Of a DNA stretch of 64,000 nt, positions 46,902 through 54,583 are shown one piece after another (position 1 is the first letter of the stretch; the number at the start of each line of letters is the position of its first letter). The DNA is from an uncultured Prevotellaceae bacterium (GTDB lineage: Bacteria > Bacteroidota > Bacteroidia > Bacteroidales > Bacteroidaceae). The DNA lies in assembly GCA_946415365.1 (NCBI GenBank), contig CAMKSE010000003.1, positions 168,174-232,173 on the forward strand. The letters are read 5' to 3'. A program made the position numbers and the translations under genes. Below the pieces are notes generated by a model. That model saw only the letters and a program-made list of their open reading frames with translations. It did not search any database and was not told the DNA's origin.

Positions 46902-48848
46902 TTATATCGTCGGAAGTTCAGAAACAAGTTTCTTGTAGTTGCCGCGCATGGTGCGCTCAATGGCTTTGTCATCAATCAGACGCTCAAGGGTCTTATGACC
47001 AGAGCGGTTGTTGGCATACCCAAAGACCTGTGCGAACTGCTCAGTCGTGAACTCTTCCGGGAGGTTTCGGAAGCACTCGACGAACTTGTTAGTGCGGCGA
47101 CGCTGCTTGGCTAAATCCCTCAGCTGGTTGTCGTAGTACTGACGGTGCAGTTCGTAATACCAATAATGCTGCGTCCGATATTGGATATCAAGTACTAAAT
47201 CACAAAGCGCAAGGTCTTGAGCGTCAATAACATAGGTTCCCGTCTTTTCGCGCTCTTCCCAATGTTTCATGTCTATCCATGGGGCGCTGATATTGATGCC
47301 GTAATATGGGCATCTTTTTATAAGTAACCAGTCTGCCTTATCCTTGTCGTTGAACTCGGCAATGGCACGGCGATCATCGCACCACTGGTGAACATGCTCA
47401 ACCAAAGGCCACAACGGCAATTCACCACGACGCTGATCCAGACGATAAGCCCACTGTTTGAGCGTCTCATTATATTCTGCTATCTTGTGGTCTTTTTTCT
47501 CGCCTAACGGCATCATCGTGAAATCATCCTCGCCCATCGGGATCGATCCGGTACGTGTGTCAAGACCTGAATTGACAGACCTTTCATTGACCAACTTTGA
47601 TAGTGTGGGCGGCGTAAAGGTCTCGACCATGTTCCAAAACACGCGATAACGGCCACTGACTGACTGCTTGTTACTATAGTGCTGAGAGTCGAATTCCCCA
47701 TGAAAGCTGAGCAAGATCATATTAGACTTTGAAATCCAACTGCCTGCCTTGCCTATCTCGAGGTCTTTCTCTGATGAGACGGTTACCATGTGGCGACCCA
47801 TCATTTCTCCATCCACCTCTTCCTTACAGTTTATCAGGCTGCGTATGAACTCGCTGTTAGATGTCCGATAGCCAAACATTCGGGTATAAATAGCAGGCCG
47901 TAAATCCTTCTCCTTGTTGGCACCCTTGGCATCAGTGCTTTCTTTCCAGGAGTTGGTGCTATCGTCTGCTAATTCACCCTCCGCAATGACGGGAGCCAGC
48001 AGATAAGTCATCAGTCGCTCCAACGTGTGTTTACCCGACGTTGGATCACCTATGCCCCAAATAATATAATTGAGACGCGTGCGCTCATCTCTGTTCGCAT
48101 AAAAATAATAATAAGTTAAATCCATACATGTGCCCAACATGGCAGCAGAGGCGAAGAGCAGGAAAGGCCACAGACGGCGCGGATGGGGCTCGCAGACCTC
48201 GCGTAGACAAGGATAATCGTCAAATAACGATTCTATCTGGTCGCACCACTTATCGAAGGGCAGGTCTCTCATCGGATCGGCACCTGATGTTGCTGCCATC
48301 TGTAATGCCACGTCAGCAGAGGCTTTGGGCATCAATTCGGCCAATTCCTTAGGCAGCTTACGCCATAGGGGCTTCTGACTCACGGTGCGTATCACATTCT
48401 CCAGTTCGAAGGGTTCCATCGGGTCCTCTGTGTCGTCTATCCACTTCTTGATGTAGTCCACGTGCTGGGCCAGCTTCAAGGCCTTAGCCTGATTGTTGTC
48501 TGAGCAGAAGAGCAACCATGCCGCAGTCTCACTCATAAAGGTCTTGTGGCGCTCACCACGACCTACACCAGCCTTGTAGCGTTCGTTGGTGGCACGAATG
48601 AGGATTTCCTCATCAGGCGTCAGTGCAATGTCGACTGCCACCACAGTTGGTTTTTCCTCATGGGGGACTGACATCGGCTGCGTAGCGTCTCCACCTGTAA
48701 TCTGCTGCTCCTTGCGCTTCCGAGCTTTCAACTGGCGGTCATACTCTTTCCACTTGGGGTCTGTGGGTGTCGAGTCTCCCTTGGGCAGCAGGCGATAGCG
48801 ATCGCCTTGCTGCATGTCATAATCGGTTCTTGTGATAATATTATCCAT
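46902..48848 (-). CDS. DUF3987-type primase-helicase-like ATPase
   Basis: A 648-residue cytoplasmic protein. The N-terminal 150 residues resemble the helical primase-C/VirE-associated segment (ERHKTFMSETAAWLLFCSDNNQAKALKLAQHVDYIKKWIDD). From about 230 onward is a P-loop ATPase of the DUF3987 type, with Walker A-like IWGIGDPTSGKHTLERLM, a later MILLSFHGEFD strand and FWNMVETFTPP. The C-terminus holds a winged-helix-like part (FTTEQFAQVFGYANNRSGHKTLERLIDDKAIERT). The usual P-loop GxxxxGKS/T is GDPTSGKH-T here. Together with the VirE_N protein upstream it should act on DNA replication or recombination of a mobile region. Confidence 0.8.
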   Translation of the reverse strand: MDNIITRTDYDMQQGDRYRLLPKGDSTPTDPKWKEYDRQLKARKRKEQQITGGDATQPMSVPHEEKPTVVAVDIALTPDEEILIRATNERYKAGVGRGERHKTFMSETAAWLLFCSDNNQAKALKLAQHVDYIKKWIDDTEDPMEPFELENVIRTVSQKPLWRKLPKELAELMPKASADVALQMAATSGADPMRDLPFDKWCDQIESLFDDYPCLREVCEPHPRRLWPFLLFASAAMLGTCMDLTYYYFYANRDERTRLNYIIWGIGDPTSGKHTLERLMTYLLAPVIAEGELADDSTNSWKESTDAKGANKEKDLRPAIYTRMFGYRTSNSEFIRSLINCKEEVDGEMMGRHMVTVSSEKDLEIGKAGSWISKSNMILLSFHGEFDSQHYSNKQSVSGRYRVFWNMVETFTPPTLSKLVNERSVNSGLDTRTGSIPMGEDDFTMMPLGEKKDHKIAEYNETLKQWAYRLDQRRGELPLWPLVEHVHQWCDDRRAIAEFNDKDKADWLLIKRCPYYGINISAPWIDMKHWEEREKTGTYVIDAQDLALCDLVLDIQYRTQHYWYYELHRQYYDNQLRDLAKQRRRTNKFVECFRNLPEEFTTEQFAQVFGYANNRSGHKTLERLIDDKAIERTMRGNYKKLVSELPTI

Positions 48849-48860
48849 AGCAATACAAAA

Positions 48861-49490
48861 TTAATGATTAAATAATTCTTTCTCGTCACAATAGAGCACG
48901 TCGTCGGGTGTGGTCAGGAAGCTCAGGCGACTACTGTCTTTGCATTGGTCATCTACCCACTGAAGCAACCCCAGGCGCTCTGCCATCTGCCATTGCTGGC
49001 ATATCAAGTTGTGGGGGTAGTTGGGATCGGCCTTAAATACAATCTTCATGCCGTCTTCCGATGCAGAGACATAGACCAGCAGTATGCCGAGTTCCTTGAA
49101 GTCATGCTCCTGCTGCAGGCGTACAAACAATTCACGGGGATTGCCGCAATGGTCAACATCTATAACGATGAGTCCGGAGAGGTAGGCGTAGCGCATGTCG
49201 CGCCAACGCCCAGCTTTCCCATAGTTGTATTTCTTCTTCGGGTCATCGCCAACGCTCACTTCAAATTCTGAAGCCTGAAAGCAGGCACCAGGCAGCGTGC
49301 GCTTCACGGCATCAGCAGCCAGCTTGGCTTTCTTGCGGGCAGCCTTGTCGGTCAGTTGCTTCATGTCGGCCAGCATTTGGCGATACTTCTTTACTATGTC
49401 CTTGGCTATCTGCATGGCCTGCTGCCACTCGTCCCAGCCCATCTGCTGCATTTCGCAGTAGGTACGTACTTGGTAGGTGATTCTAAACAT
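48861..49490 (-). CDS. VirE N-terminal domain (BT4734-like) protein
   Basis: A 209-residue protein; its second half matches the VirE_N/BT4734-like family: YAYLSGLIVIDVDHCGNPRELFVRLQQEHDFKELGILLVYVSASEDGMKIVFKAD, where the IDVD and S-x-DG-x-K motifs recall an archaeo-eukaryotic primase-like fold. SRLSFLTTPDDVLYC near the end is also typical. The N-terminal half is a basic helix (KKYRQMLADMKQLTDKAARKKAKLAADAVKR). In many Bacteroidales proteins this domain is fused to DUF3987; here they are separate genes 12 bp apart. It overlaps the next gene upstream by 8 bp. Confidence 0.82.
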   Translation of the reverse strand: MFRITYQVRTYCEMQQMGWDEWQQAMQIAKDIVKKYRQMLADMKQLTDKAARKKAKLAADAVKRTLPGACFQASEFEVSVGDDPKKKYNYGKAGRWRDMRYAYLSGLIVIDVDHCGNPRELFVRLQQEHDFKELGILLVYVSASEDGMKIVFKADPNYPHNLICQQWQMAERLGLLQWVDDQCKDSSRLSFLTTPDDVLYCDEKELFNH

Positions 49491-49986
49491 GGTTTTGTCC
49501 TCCGTTTTTAATGTTGTTAATGATTTTGTTGAACCGTTCGCTGGCGGGCAGACGACGTACCACCAACTGAACCTGACGCAGCACCTCAGCCTGCCAGTCG
49601 CGGCTGTGACGTGAGAGGTCGATGGTGCCCGTGAAGATCATCTCGTTCTTTTCCTCGTCGAGCCAGCACTCCAGACCCTGCTCCTTCACTACGCGCTGAC
49701 TATCAGGCAACTGTATGGGCTTCTTGGGCTTTAAGTCCTTTGTCAGTGCGTTAAACTGACTCACGAAGTCGGCGTACTGGTCGGCAGAACTCTCCTTGCT
49801 CTTCAGACTTATCATCTTTGAAGGATCAGATCCTGTAGTCACCCAACGTTTGCCACCACCGGCACAGTTCTTTACTTGAGTCTGTGTTGAGGGGGCCTCG
49901 TTAAACGGATCGAAGCCGAACTTGTTCGTCTCAGGGTCGAATGTGCCTGTGCCGCGAACCTTAATTTTCTTTACTGTCTTGTTCAT
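49483..49986 (-). CDS. unknown protein of the primase-like module
   Basis: A 167-residue soluble protein with a basic start (MNKTVKKIKVRGTGTFDPETNKFGFDPFNEAP) and no recognised domain. The region KRWVTTGSDPSKMISLKSKES looks exposed; the C-terminal 70 residues are mixed alpha/beta and end in basic helices (QVQLVVRRLPASERFNKIINNIKN). It overlaps the VirE_N gene by 8 bp and follows the next gene by 13 bp, so it is part of one operon. A DNA-related role is suggested only by context. Confidence 0.65.
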   Translation of the reverse strand: MNKTVKKIKVRGTGTFDPETNKFGFDPFNEAPSTQTQVKNCAGGGKRWVTTGSDPSKMISLKSKESSADQYADFVSQFNALTKDLKPKKPIQLPDSQRVVKEQGLECWLDEEKNEMIFTGTIDLSRHSRDWQAEVLRQVQLVVRRLPASERFNKIINNIKNGGQNHV

Positions 49987-49999
49987 TTTTGTATTACCT

Positions 50000-50527
50000 T
50001 TAAATGATTTTAAACTCTATTCCTATGTCCTCGAGCACTTCGAAGAAGTAGCTGGCCCACTCTTCCGCATCGAGCTTGCTTTCGAAAGCATCGATGTCGA
50101 AAATGGTTTCGAAGTAGTTACCGTTCAGATGGCAGATTACAGAATAATTGCCTTGACGCGCAGGACAGCCTTCGTTGGAGATGACATCCATTTCCAGCAC
50201 CAGCGGCTCATCTTTTACGTCGAGGGTTACACCCAGACGCTTCAGACTCTTCACCCGATGGCGCAGCACCTCGTCGGCCCTGTCTTCGGGGTTCTCCAAC
50301 GCCTTGCCAAGCATCTTTGCCACTGCCAGCGATCCCACTTTGCCGCCAGCCTCGCAGAGATATGAGAAGCCAATGTCCTCAGCACCTGCAAACTTCTCTA
50401 ATGGCTGCAGTTTCATACCGATTGTTGTCACCCACCAACGACCACCGATGAACGTTATTTTTAGCGGGCTTCCAGCGTAGTTGTCAAAAACTACAACCTG
50501 GAATTGCTTATTAGAATATTCTTTCAT
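50000..50527 (-). CDS. unknown protein of the primase-like module
   Basis: A 175-residue soluble protein with no signal or membrane segment. It begins SNKQFQVVVFDNYAGSPLKITFIGGRWWVTTIGMKLQPLEKFAG and has an acidic C-terminus (IDAFESKLDAEEWASYFFEVLEDIG). GGRWWVTT resembles the GGKRWVTT stretch of the adjacent 167-residue protein, which could mean a shared short motif or common origin. I do not recognise a family. Spacing (13 bp to the next gene) indicates co-transcription. Confidence 0.6.
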   Translation of the reverse strand: MKEYSNKQFQVVVFDNYAGSPLKITFIGGRWWVTTIGMKLQPLEKFAGAEDIGFSYLCEAGGKVGSLAVAKMLGKALENPEDRADEVLRHRVKSLKRLGVTLDVKDEPLVLEMDVISNEGCPARQGNYSVICHLNGNYFETIFDIDAFESKLDAEEWASYFFEVLEDIGIEFKII

Positions 50528-50601
50528 TTTGTTTGATTCTTTTATTTAATAATAAATAATGTGGGGGCACTTAGATGGCACTTCGTGCCCCCAACGTTCG
50601 C

Positions 50602-50973
50602 TTAAATGGGACTTTTTAGATGAATACCCTGTTTTAAAGCGCACGTTAAAATCTTGGCGTATAAACGCCCCAAGAGGTCGTCAATATGGGCAAAGCCAGT
50701 GACGTGGAGTCCAAAACCGCTCATGCAGTCTATCAAATTGTCGACAATGATCAGAGCCATCTCGGAATCGAATCCGCGCAGGCTGTCGGTCATCTCGAAG
50801 TACAGAGTCGAGGGAATCCAATCCGGAGTGCCCATCGCTAACATTGATGTTGCAAACGAATCGGGAGCAAACTTACTCATTTCCCTACGTTGGTCGAAGA
50901 TTGTCATCTTCAGTTCACTACTTTCGCTGCGGTTGGCAGTTTTGCAGTGGTTGTGTAAATTACGCTTTTTCAT
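50602..50973 (-). CDS. unknown small protein of the primase-like module
   Basis: A 123-residue soluble protein with a basic N-terminus (MKKRNLHNHCKTANRS) and a helical C-terminal half (SEMALIIVDNLIDCMSGFGLHVTGFAHIDDLLGRLYAKILTCALKQG). No family is recognised. It is the first gene of the minus-strand run leading to DUF3987; a 326-bp non-coding region lies before it. The opposite-strand frames here look like random translations, which supports this one as the real gene, though less firmly than its neighbours. Confidence 0.55.
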   Translation of the reverse strand: MKKRNLHNHCKTANRSESSELKMTIFDQRREMSKFAPDSFATSMLAMGTPDWIPSTLYFEMTDSLRGFDSEMALIIVDNLIDCMSGFGLHVTGFAHIDDLLGRLYAKILTCALKQGIHLKSPI

Positions 50974-51206
50974 AATCTAAATGCGTTTTACTTTGTTAAT
51001 GCCTCGCACTTCAGCCGCCATAGGCGATTTCAGCAGCTGCCGGACCTGTGCTCAGGTGATTCCCTTTTACATATGTATTTTAATATGTGAAGATTTTGTC
51101 TCCAGACCAGCACAAAAACAAAATGCACTGCGAAACCTTACGTTCACAGTGCAAAAAGTGCAAGCCCCGTGCTATTTATGCCAATCTAATAATCTCCCCT
51201 ACGAAC

Positions 51207-51231
51207 AAAAAGGGGGAGATTTTTCTCCCCC
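51207..51231 (-). terminator. terminator of the 52780-51300 operon
   Basis: GGGGGAGA/TCTCCCCC (51212-51219, 51224-51231) is a perfect 8-bp stem; on the minus strand it is followed by TTTTT. An alternative pairing with CTCCCC at 51193-51199 is possible. Confidence 0.8.
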
Positions 51232-51280
51232 ACAAGTATATAATTTCTCCCCGACACACTGTCATGTTCTCCCTGACACA
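51223..51280. repeat. 22-bp-period repeat, three units
   Basis: TTCTCCCCCACAAG (51223), TTCTCCCCGACACA (51245) and TTCTCCCTGACACA (51267) start exactly 22 bp apart. Conservation is confined to the first 14 bases of each unit. Confidence 0.7.
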
Positions 51281-51299
51281 TCTCCCCTATGACACCTTG

Positions 51300-52634
51300 T
51301 CACACCTTATTCTTTGGGTTTTCCATGTTTAGGACAATTCCCCAGTCCAGTTCAACTAAAAGCTTATTGATATCTATAATGAGTTCCTTATTTGCGCTCG
51401 TTACATACTCTCTGTGGGAGAGCCACTTGGCACAGGTGTGCGCCGGATTATCCTTTTTGCCGCTGCGTATGTCGAGCAAGAGCATCATGAGCTGGGCCAC
51501 CTTTATTAATTTGCGGTTGCGACTGTCCAATTTCTCGTCTTTCAAACCTGCAGCCCGGAACAATTGGAGGGCAAATGCCATCCGTACATTTTGGGTTGCA
51601 GTTAGCTCTTTTACAGGCTCGCAAAGTACTGATATTTCTTCTTCAAGCTTAGCATTCTTGGATTTTTCTTCTTCCAGTGCATCCTTCAATTCTTTGATGC
51701 GAACTTGTAGTTGTTCAGTCTCATAGCTCGATGCCTCAGGTTGGGGCGAGTTCACTTCCTTACTCGTCTGAAGAACATCTGTTTCTGGTGTCTGAGGAAT
51801 TTCAACAGTTTCTTCCTTAGAATCGTTAACCTCCTTTGTCGGATAGTGCTCTTTGTAATAATCTATGGCCTCTTTGCTTTGCTGGTAATTACTCCTTACA
51901 CTTTTCTCCCAAGTAAGGTCACTTCCAAAACAGTTATTATCCTCATATTTGAAACAATCTTTCTTGGGGCTATATCCGCTGTCTTCACAGAGCTCACGTT
52001 GGTAGTCCTTTATCCGGGCTATGGCCATGTCAGCCCCGTACATTCGCTGGCGTTGGTCTTTCATGAGAGCAAGCCTTTCGCAAATATATTCGGCATTTAC
52101 CTGTAGATCCCTTTCGCTACAATTCTCAATTACCTCTATAATATCGCGAGGTACAAATTCGCTTGGAGAAATGATGAGTTCATCTGTATTGTGTTTCTCC
52201 ACCATAAATTCAAAACTATTGCGAGCCCCGCTATGCATCCACTGATAGTGAGTGAACCTATAGCGTATTTGTTCAATCAAATCGCTATTCTCAGGTATCC
52301 ATCTGGCATCACTGGCTGGCAGCAACTTAGATACCATTGCCATTGACACTGCACAGACCTCTTCGCAATCGTAACGGGCACCTTTCAAAAGCAGTTTTTC
52401 ATATTCTGCAACCTGCGTTTCAGGGAAATCTTCAAATGGTATGATGGTACATATATAATAGGCATTGTTAAAGCATCGAAGTATTAACTCTTTTGCCCTA
52501 TCTGTAGCCCTGAATAAATCTTTCAGATTTGAAAAGAGCAGATTATTCATTGTCCCTGGTACATTCACACCAAAATCTTTCAAATTAGTGCGATCTTTGT
52601 ATATAAGTGAGCGAGGTATTATTATGTAGTCCAT
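51300..52634 (-). CDS. coiled-coil protein of unknown function
   Basis: A 444-residue soluble protein. The N-terminal 230 residues are helical (LILRCFNNAYYICTIIPFEDFPETQVAEYEKLLLKGARYDCEEVCAVSMAMVSKLL) and keep a Cys/Tyr-rich section; there follow a linker (about 265-305, Pro/Glu/Thr-rich), a coiled coil (about 310-340: LQVRIKELKDALEEEKSKNAKLEEEISVL) and a compact C-terminal domain (MAFALQLFRAAGLKDEKLDSRNRKLIKVAQLMMLLLDI...KELIIDINKLLVELDWGI). I know similar unnamed proteins from Bacteroidales mobile regions but no function. It forms an operon with the 39-residue gene upstream. Confidence 0.7.
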   Translation of the reverse strand: MDYIIIPRSLIYKDRTNLKDFGVNVPGTMNNLLFSNLKDLFRATDRAKELILRCFNNAYYICTIIPFEDFPETQVAEYEKLLLKGARYDCEEVCAVSMAMVSKLLPASDARWIPENSDLIEQIRYRFTHYQWMHSGARNSFEFMVEKHNTDELIISPSEFVPRDIIEVIENCSERDLQVNAEYICERLALMKDQRQRMYGADMAIARIKDYQRELCEDSGYSPKKDCFKYEDNNCFGSDLTWEKSVRSNYQQSKEAIDYYKEHYPTKEVNDSKEETVEIPQTPETDVLQTSKEVNSPQPEASSYETEQLQVRIKELKDALEEEKSKNAKLEEEISVLCEPVKELTATQNVRMAFALQLFRAAGLKDEKLDSRNRKLIKVAQLMMLLLDIRSGKKDNPAHTCAKWLSHREYVTSANKELIIDINKLLVELDWGIVLNMENPKNKV

Positions 52635-52660
52635 TATATTCTTATTTCTTATAATATTAG

Positions 52661-52780
52661 TTATGCATCCATCATTATTATCTGCACTGAGAAAACCAGG
52701 CGCTCAGCCACGCGTTTCGTTATCTGTTCATCTGTGAACAGATTCATGAACTTATTGACTATATTTCTTTGTAGTAGCAT
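52661..52780 (-). CDS. 39-aa small protein, first gene of the operon
   Basis: ATG at 52780, stop at 52661; product MLLQRNIVNKFMNLFTDE followed by QITKRVAERLVFSVQIIMMDA. It is an amphipathic, basic helix-rich peptide. A clear -7 box lies 25 bp upstream and the next gene starts 26 bp downstream, so either it is translated as a real small gene or the region is a leader of the 444-residue gene. There is no other candidate start for the promoter. No family is recognised. Confidence 0.5.
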   Translation of the reverse strand: MLLQRNIVNKFMNLFTDEQITKRVAERLVFSVQIIMMDA

Positions 52781-52804
52781 ATACTGTTTACTTTAAGTTG
52801 TTCG

Positions 52805-52812
52805 CAAATATA
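52805..52812 (-). promoter_or_regulatory. -7 box of the 52780-51300 operon
   Basis: TATATTTG on the minus strand, followed by CG; 25 bp before the ATG of the small gene. Confidence 0.65.
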
Positions 52813-53393
52813 CAAATAATCTTCGAGAACAAAATGTTTTTAACTCATAATTAACAAATTATTTAATAGAATAATGTACCCATTGCTAAGAGGAGATAGT
52901 AGTATAGTAAGAAGGTAAGAAAGTAGACATTAATACATTTTCAGGTATGGAATAGTGATAGTTAATTGATAGTCTTATAAATATAATTATTAATAAATGT
53001 TAAAGAACTAATACTTATAAAGTCTCACTTCCAACTTCAGAATACCTTAATGTCTACTTTCCTACTTTCATACCTTCTGCATTTCTCCATAATAAAAATC
53101 AAATCGTAATATAGTAAAATTAGTTTACATTTGTAAGACTGAAATGTTCCGCGAAAACTTCACTCTAACTAAACGGGGATTTTAGTCGCACTAAAGTGGA
53201 GCTTTAGATTAACTAAACTCTGACTTTAGTCTGTCTAAAGTCCGAGACCTTCTTTTAGGGCGTTTTCCGAGTATTTCGGACTGTTCTTAAAAAGACAAAA
53301 AGTATTGACAAAATTGTATCTGTTCTATTATATGAATCCTCCAGATCCACAAGAAAAATCAATGATTTCCTTGCATATTAATTTTTTTCTTCG
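52813..53393. other. 580-bp AT-rich gene-free region
   Basis: No gene is seen. It holds an imperfect inverted repeat built from GTAGACATTAA/TTAATGTCTAC plus pyrimidine-rich flanks (52911-52933 and 53047-53077) and a four-unit 22-bp array (53159-53246). The block TCTACTTTC-TACTTTC at 53052-53069 occurs again at 46872-46895, next to the stop of the DUF3987 gene. Confidence 0.65.
53159..53246. repeat. 22-bp-period array with TTTAG-N5-CTAAA dyads
   Basis: Units at 53159-53180, 53181-53202, 53203-53224 and 53225-53246. The last three each contain TTTAG, five bases and CTAAA, i.e. a small dyad that repeats every 22 bp; the first unit keeps the right half only. Confidence 0.8.
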
Positions 53394-53401
53394 TATCTTT
53401 G
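53371..53401 (+). promoter_or_regulatory. promoter of the methylase/helicase operon
   Basis: TTGC at 53371-53374 and TATCTTTG at 53394-53401 are 19 nt apart. Transcription would start near 53408, leaving a leader of about 300 nt before the first large gene. Confidence 0.7.
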
Positions 53402-53521
53402 CCCTCGAACATCGGCGTTATGCCTCGGTGGAGGTGCCGGTGCGACTTTTGAGGGTTAAACAATAACGACAATAGCAGTTATCAGGAAGATATAGAAACG
53501 TGACAAATTTCTAAAAACAAA

Positions 53522-53557
53522 ATGAATTTCGATAATTGTGATTGTTCGCGCTTATAG
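53522..53557 (+). CDS. possible 11-codon leader peptide
   Basis: ATG at 53522 opens the frame MNFDNCDCSRL and stops with TAG at 53555-53557. The stop lies in the 5' arm of the outermost stem of the following hairpin, so ribosomes finishing it would open that stem. Another tiny frame, MPRWRCRCDF (53420-53452), precedes it. Translation of either is unproven; chance is possible. Confidence 0.3.
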   Translation: MNFDNCDCSRL

Positions 53558-53702
53558 CGTGGACGTCACTTATCATTCATTTGGGCAATGTCACGGCCTC
53601 TATATCTGGTAAGAGCGGACACGCTCTTATCGTGTATAGAGGCTTTGATGTATATAAGCCCAAAGAATTCCGATAAGTGCTTTTGCCAATAGCTATAAGC
53701 GC
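53548..53702 (+). ncRNA. 155-nt nested hairpin leader RNA
   Basis: Five perfect complementary pairs nest in order: 53548-53558 with 53692-53702 (11 bp), 53567-53574 with 53672-53679 (8 bp), 53580-53586 with 53658-53664 (7 bp), 53596-53604 with 53635-53643 (9 bp) and 53610-53616 with 53623-53629 (7 bp, loop GGACAC). In total 42 base pairs are separated by small, mostly asymmetric internal loops. The structure ends 5 nt before the ATG at 53708, so it can hide the start site. It is downstream of the promoter at 53371-53401 and has no T tract. It may be a translational switch, a stable RNA, or a protein-binding site. Confidence 0.8.
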
Positions 53703-53707
53703 AAAGA

Positions 53708-54580
53708 ATGCCAGACAAAGAGACTGGTTCTTCCTGTATTGAAGTCAGGGAGGACGACCTGTCGGAGATATCGCCAGAGGTGTTAGCCACCTTATTACGC
53801 GACCATACCACAGGCAAGAATATCTTCTGGGCTACTCATGACTATGAGGCGCTTGGAGGTGAATATGGTTACCATTCGGAGATACTGCCTGAGCTGATTA
53901 CAGGTGAGTATGGAAAGGTGATCCGTCCACGTGTGCTCAAATCGAAGGAGAATCAGACAGACCGTTCCAAGGATATGGCAGAGGTGTTCACACCGTCGTG
54001 GATTTGCAACGCCCAGAACAATCTCGTCGAAGATGCTTTGCCCAACGACATGACATGGCAGGACTATGTACGCCTAACTTGTTTAGAGATTACGTGTGGG
54101 GAAGCACCTTATCTGGCAAGTCGCTACGATGCTACTACAGGTGAACCTATTCCTTTGGAGAAACGCATCGGACTGCTCGACTGGAAACTACGTATGGTTA
54201 GCAATCATACTGAGTGTGAAGAAGATTGGATAGTGTGGGCACAAGTGGCCTACAAAAATACCTACGGCTATGAGTGGCAGGGGGACAATCTGTTACTGGC
54301 CCGCGAGTCTCTACTCTATACATTTATAGATTATTACCAATCAAAGTTTGGTGAGCGCCCTGCCGAGTCAAACATTCTCAAAATAGCTGAAATCATATCG
54401 TGGAACCTGTGGCAGATGGACGGACTGAAATATGGCATACCTGGCCATGATCCTACAGAACAATTAGGAGGCGGTTTCATGGATATGCTTTATCCGCCAG
54501 CTCCAGAGGAACGTTACTGTCGCATTTTCGACTGGGAGAAACAAGAAGAGGTGATATACGCAAAACTGATAAAACAATAA
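53708..54580 (+). CDS. methyltransferase-like subunit (degenerate)
   Basis: A 290-residue soluble protein. DMAEVFTPSWICNAQNNLVED resembles the VFTP motif at the start of N6-adenine methylases, and CLEITCGEAPYLASRYDATTGEPI resembles SAM motif I (D-P-x-C-G-S-G-x-F-L) in changed form. No NPPY is present. KVIRPRVLKSKENQTDRSKD lies before the VFTP motif. Proteins like this are annotated in Bacteroidales as a restriction subunit M next to an Eco57I-type methylase. It probably assembles with the methylase encoded 3 bp downstream as a structural or specificity partner. It is the first gene of a five-gene operon behind the structured leader. Confidence 0.72.
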   Translation: MPDKETGSSCIEVREDDLSEISPEVLATLLRDHTTGKNIFWATHDYEALGGEYGYHSEILPELITGEYGKVIRPRVLKSKENQTDRSKDMAEVFTPSWICNAQNNLVEDALPNDMTWQDYVRLTCLEITCGEAPYLASRYDATTGEPIPLEKRIGLLDWKLRMVSNHTECEEDWIVWAQVAYKNTYGYEWQGDNLLLARESLLYTFIDYYQSKFGERPAESNILKIAEIISWNLWQMDGLKYGIPGHDPTEQLGGGFMDMLYPPAPEERYCRIFDWEKQEEVIYAKLIKQ

Positions 54581-54583
54581 TAT

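Larger units (their letters stand above)
50974..51299. other. 326-bp non-coding region with hairpins and 22-bp period
   Basis: No gene is supported. It contains a 7-bp stem-loop TGCACTG/CAGTGCA (51124-51153), the terminator at 51207-51231 and three 22-bp-spaced copies of a TTCTCCC motif (51223-51280). I do not find a clear -7 box for the gene at 50973. Confidence 0.65.

Noticed and set aside
50981..51292. 103-codon plus-strand frame in the gap before the coiled-coil gene
   Set aside because: It crosses the terminator and repeats, has no promoter box and an implausible Cys/Pro-rich product.
53566..53817. 83-codon minus-strand frame over the leader hairpin
   Set aside because: It runs across the inverted repeat and into the first gene of the operon, with no promoter or domain; the open frame is probably chance.
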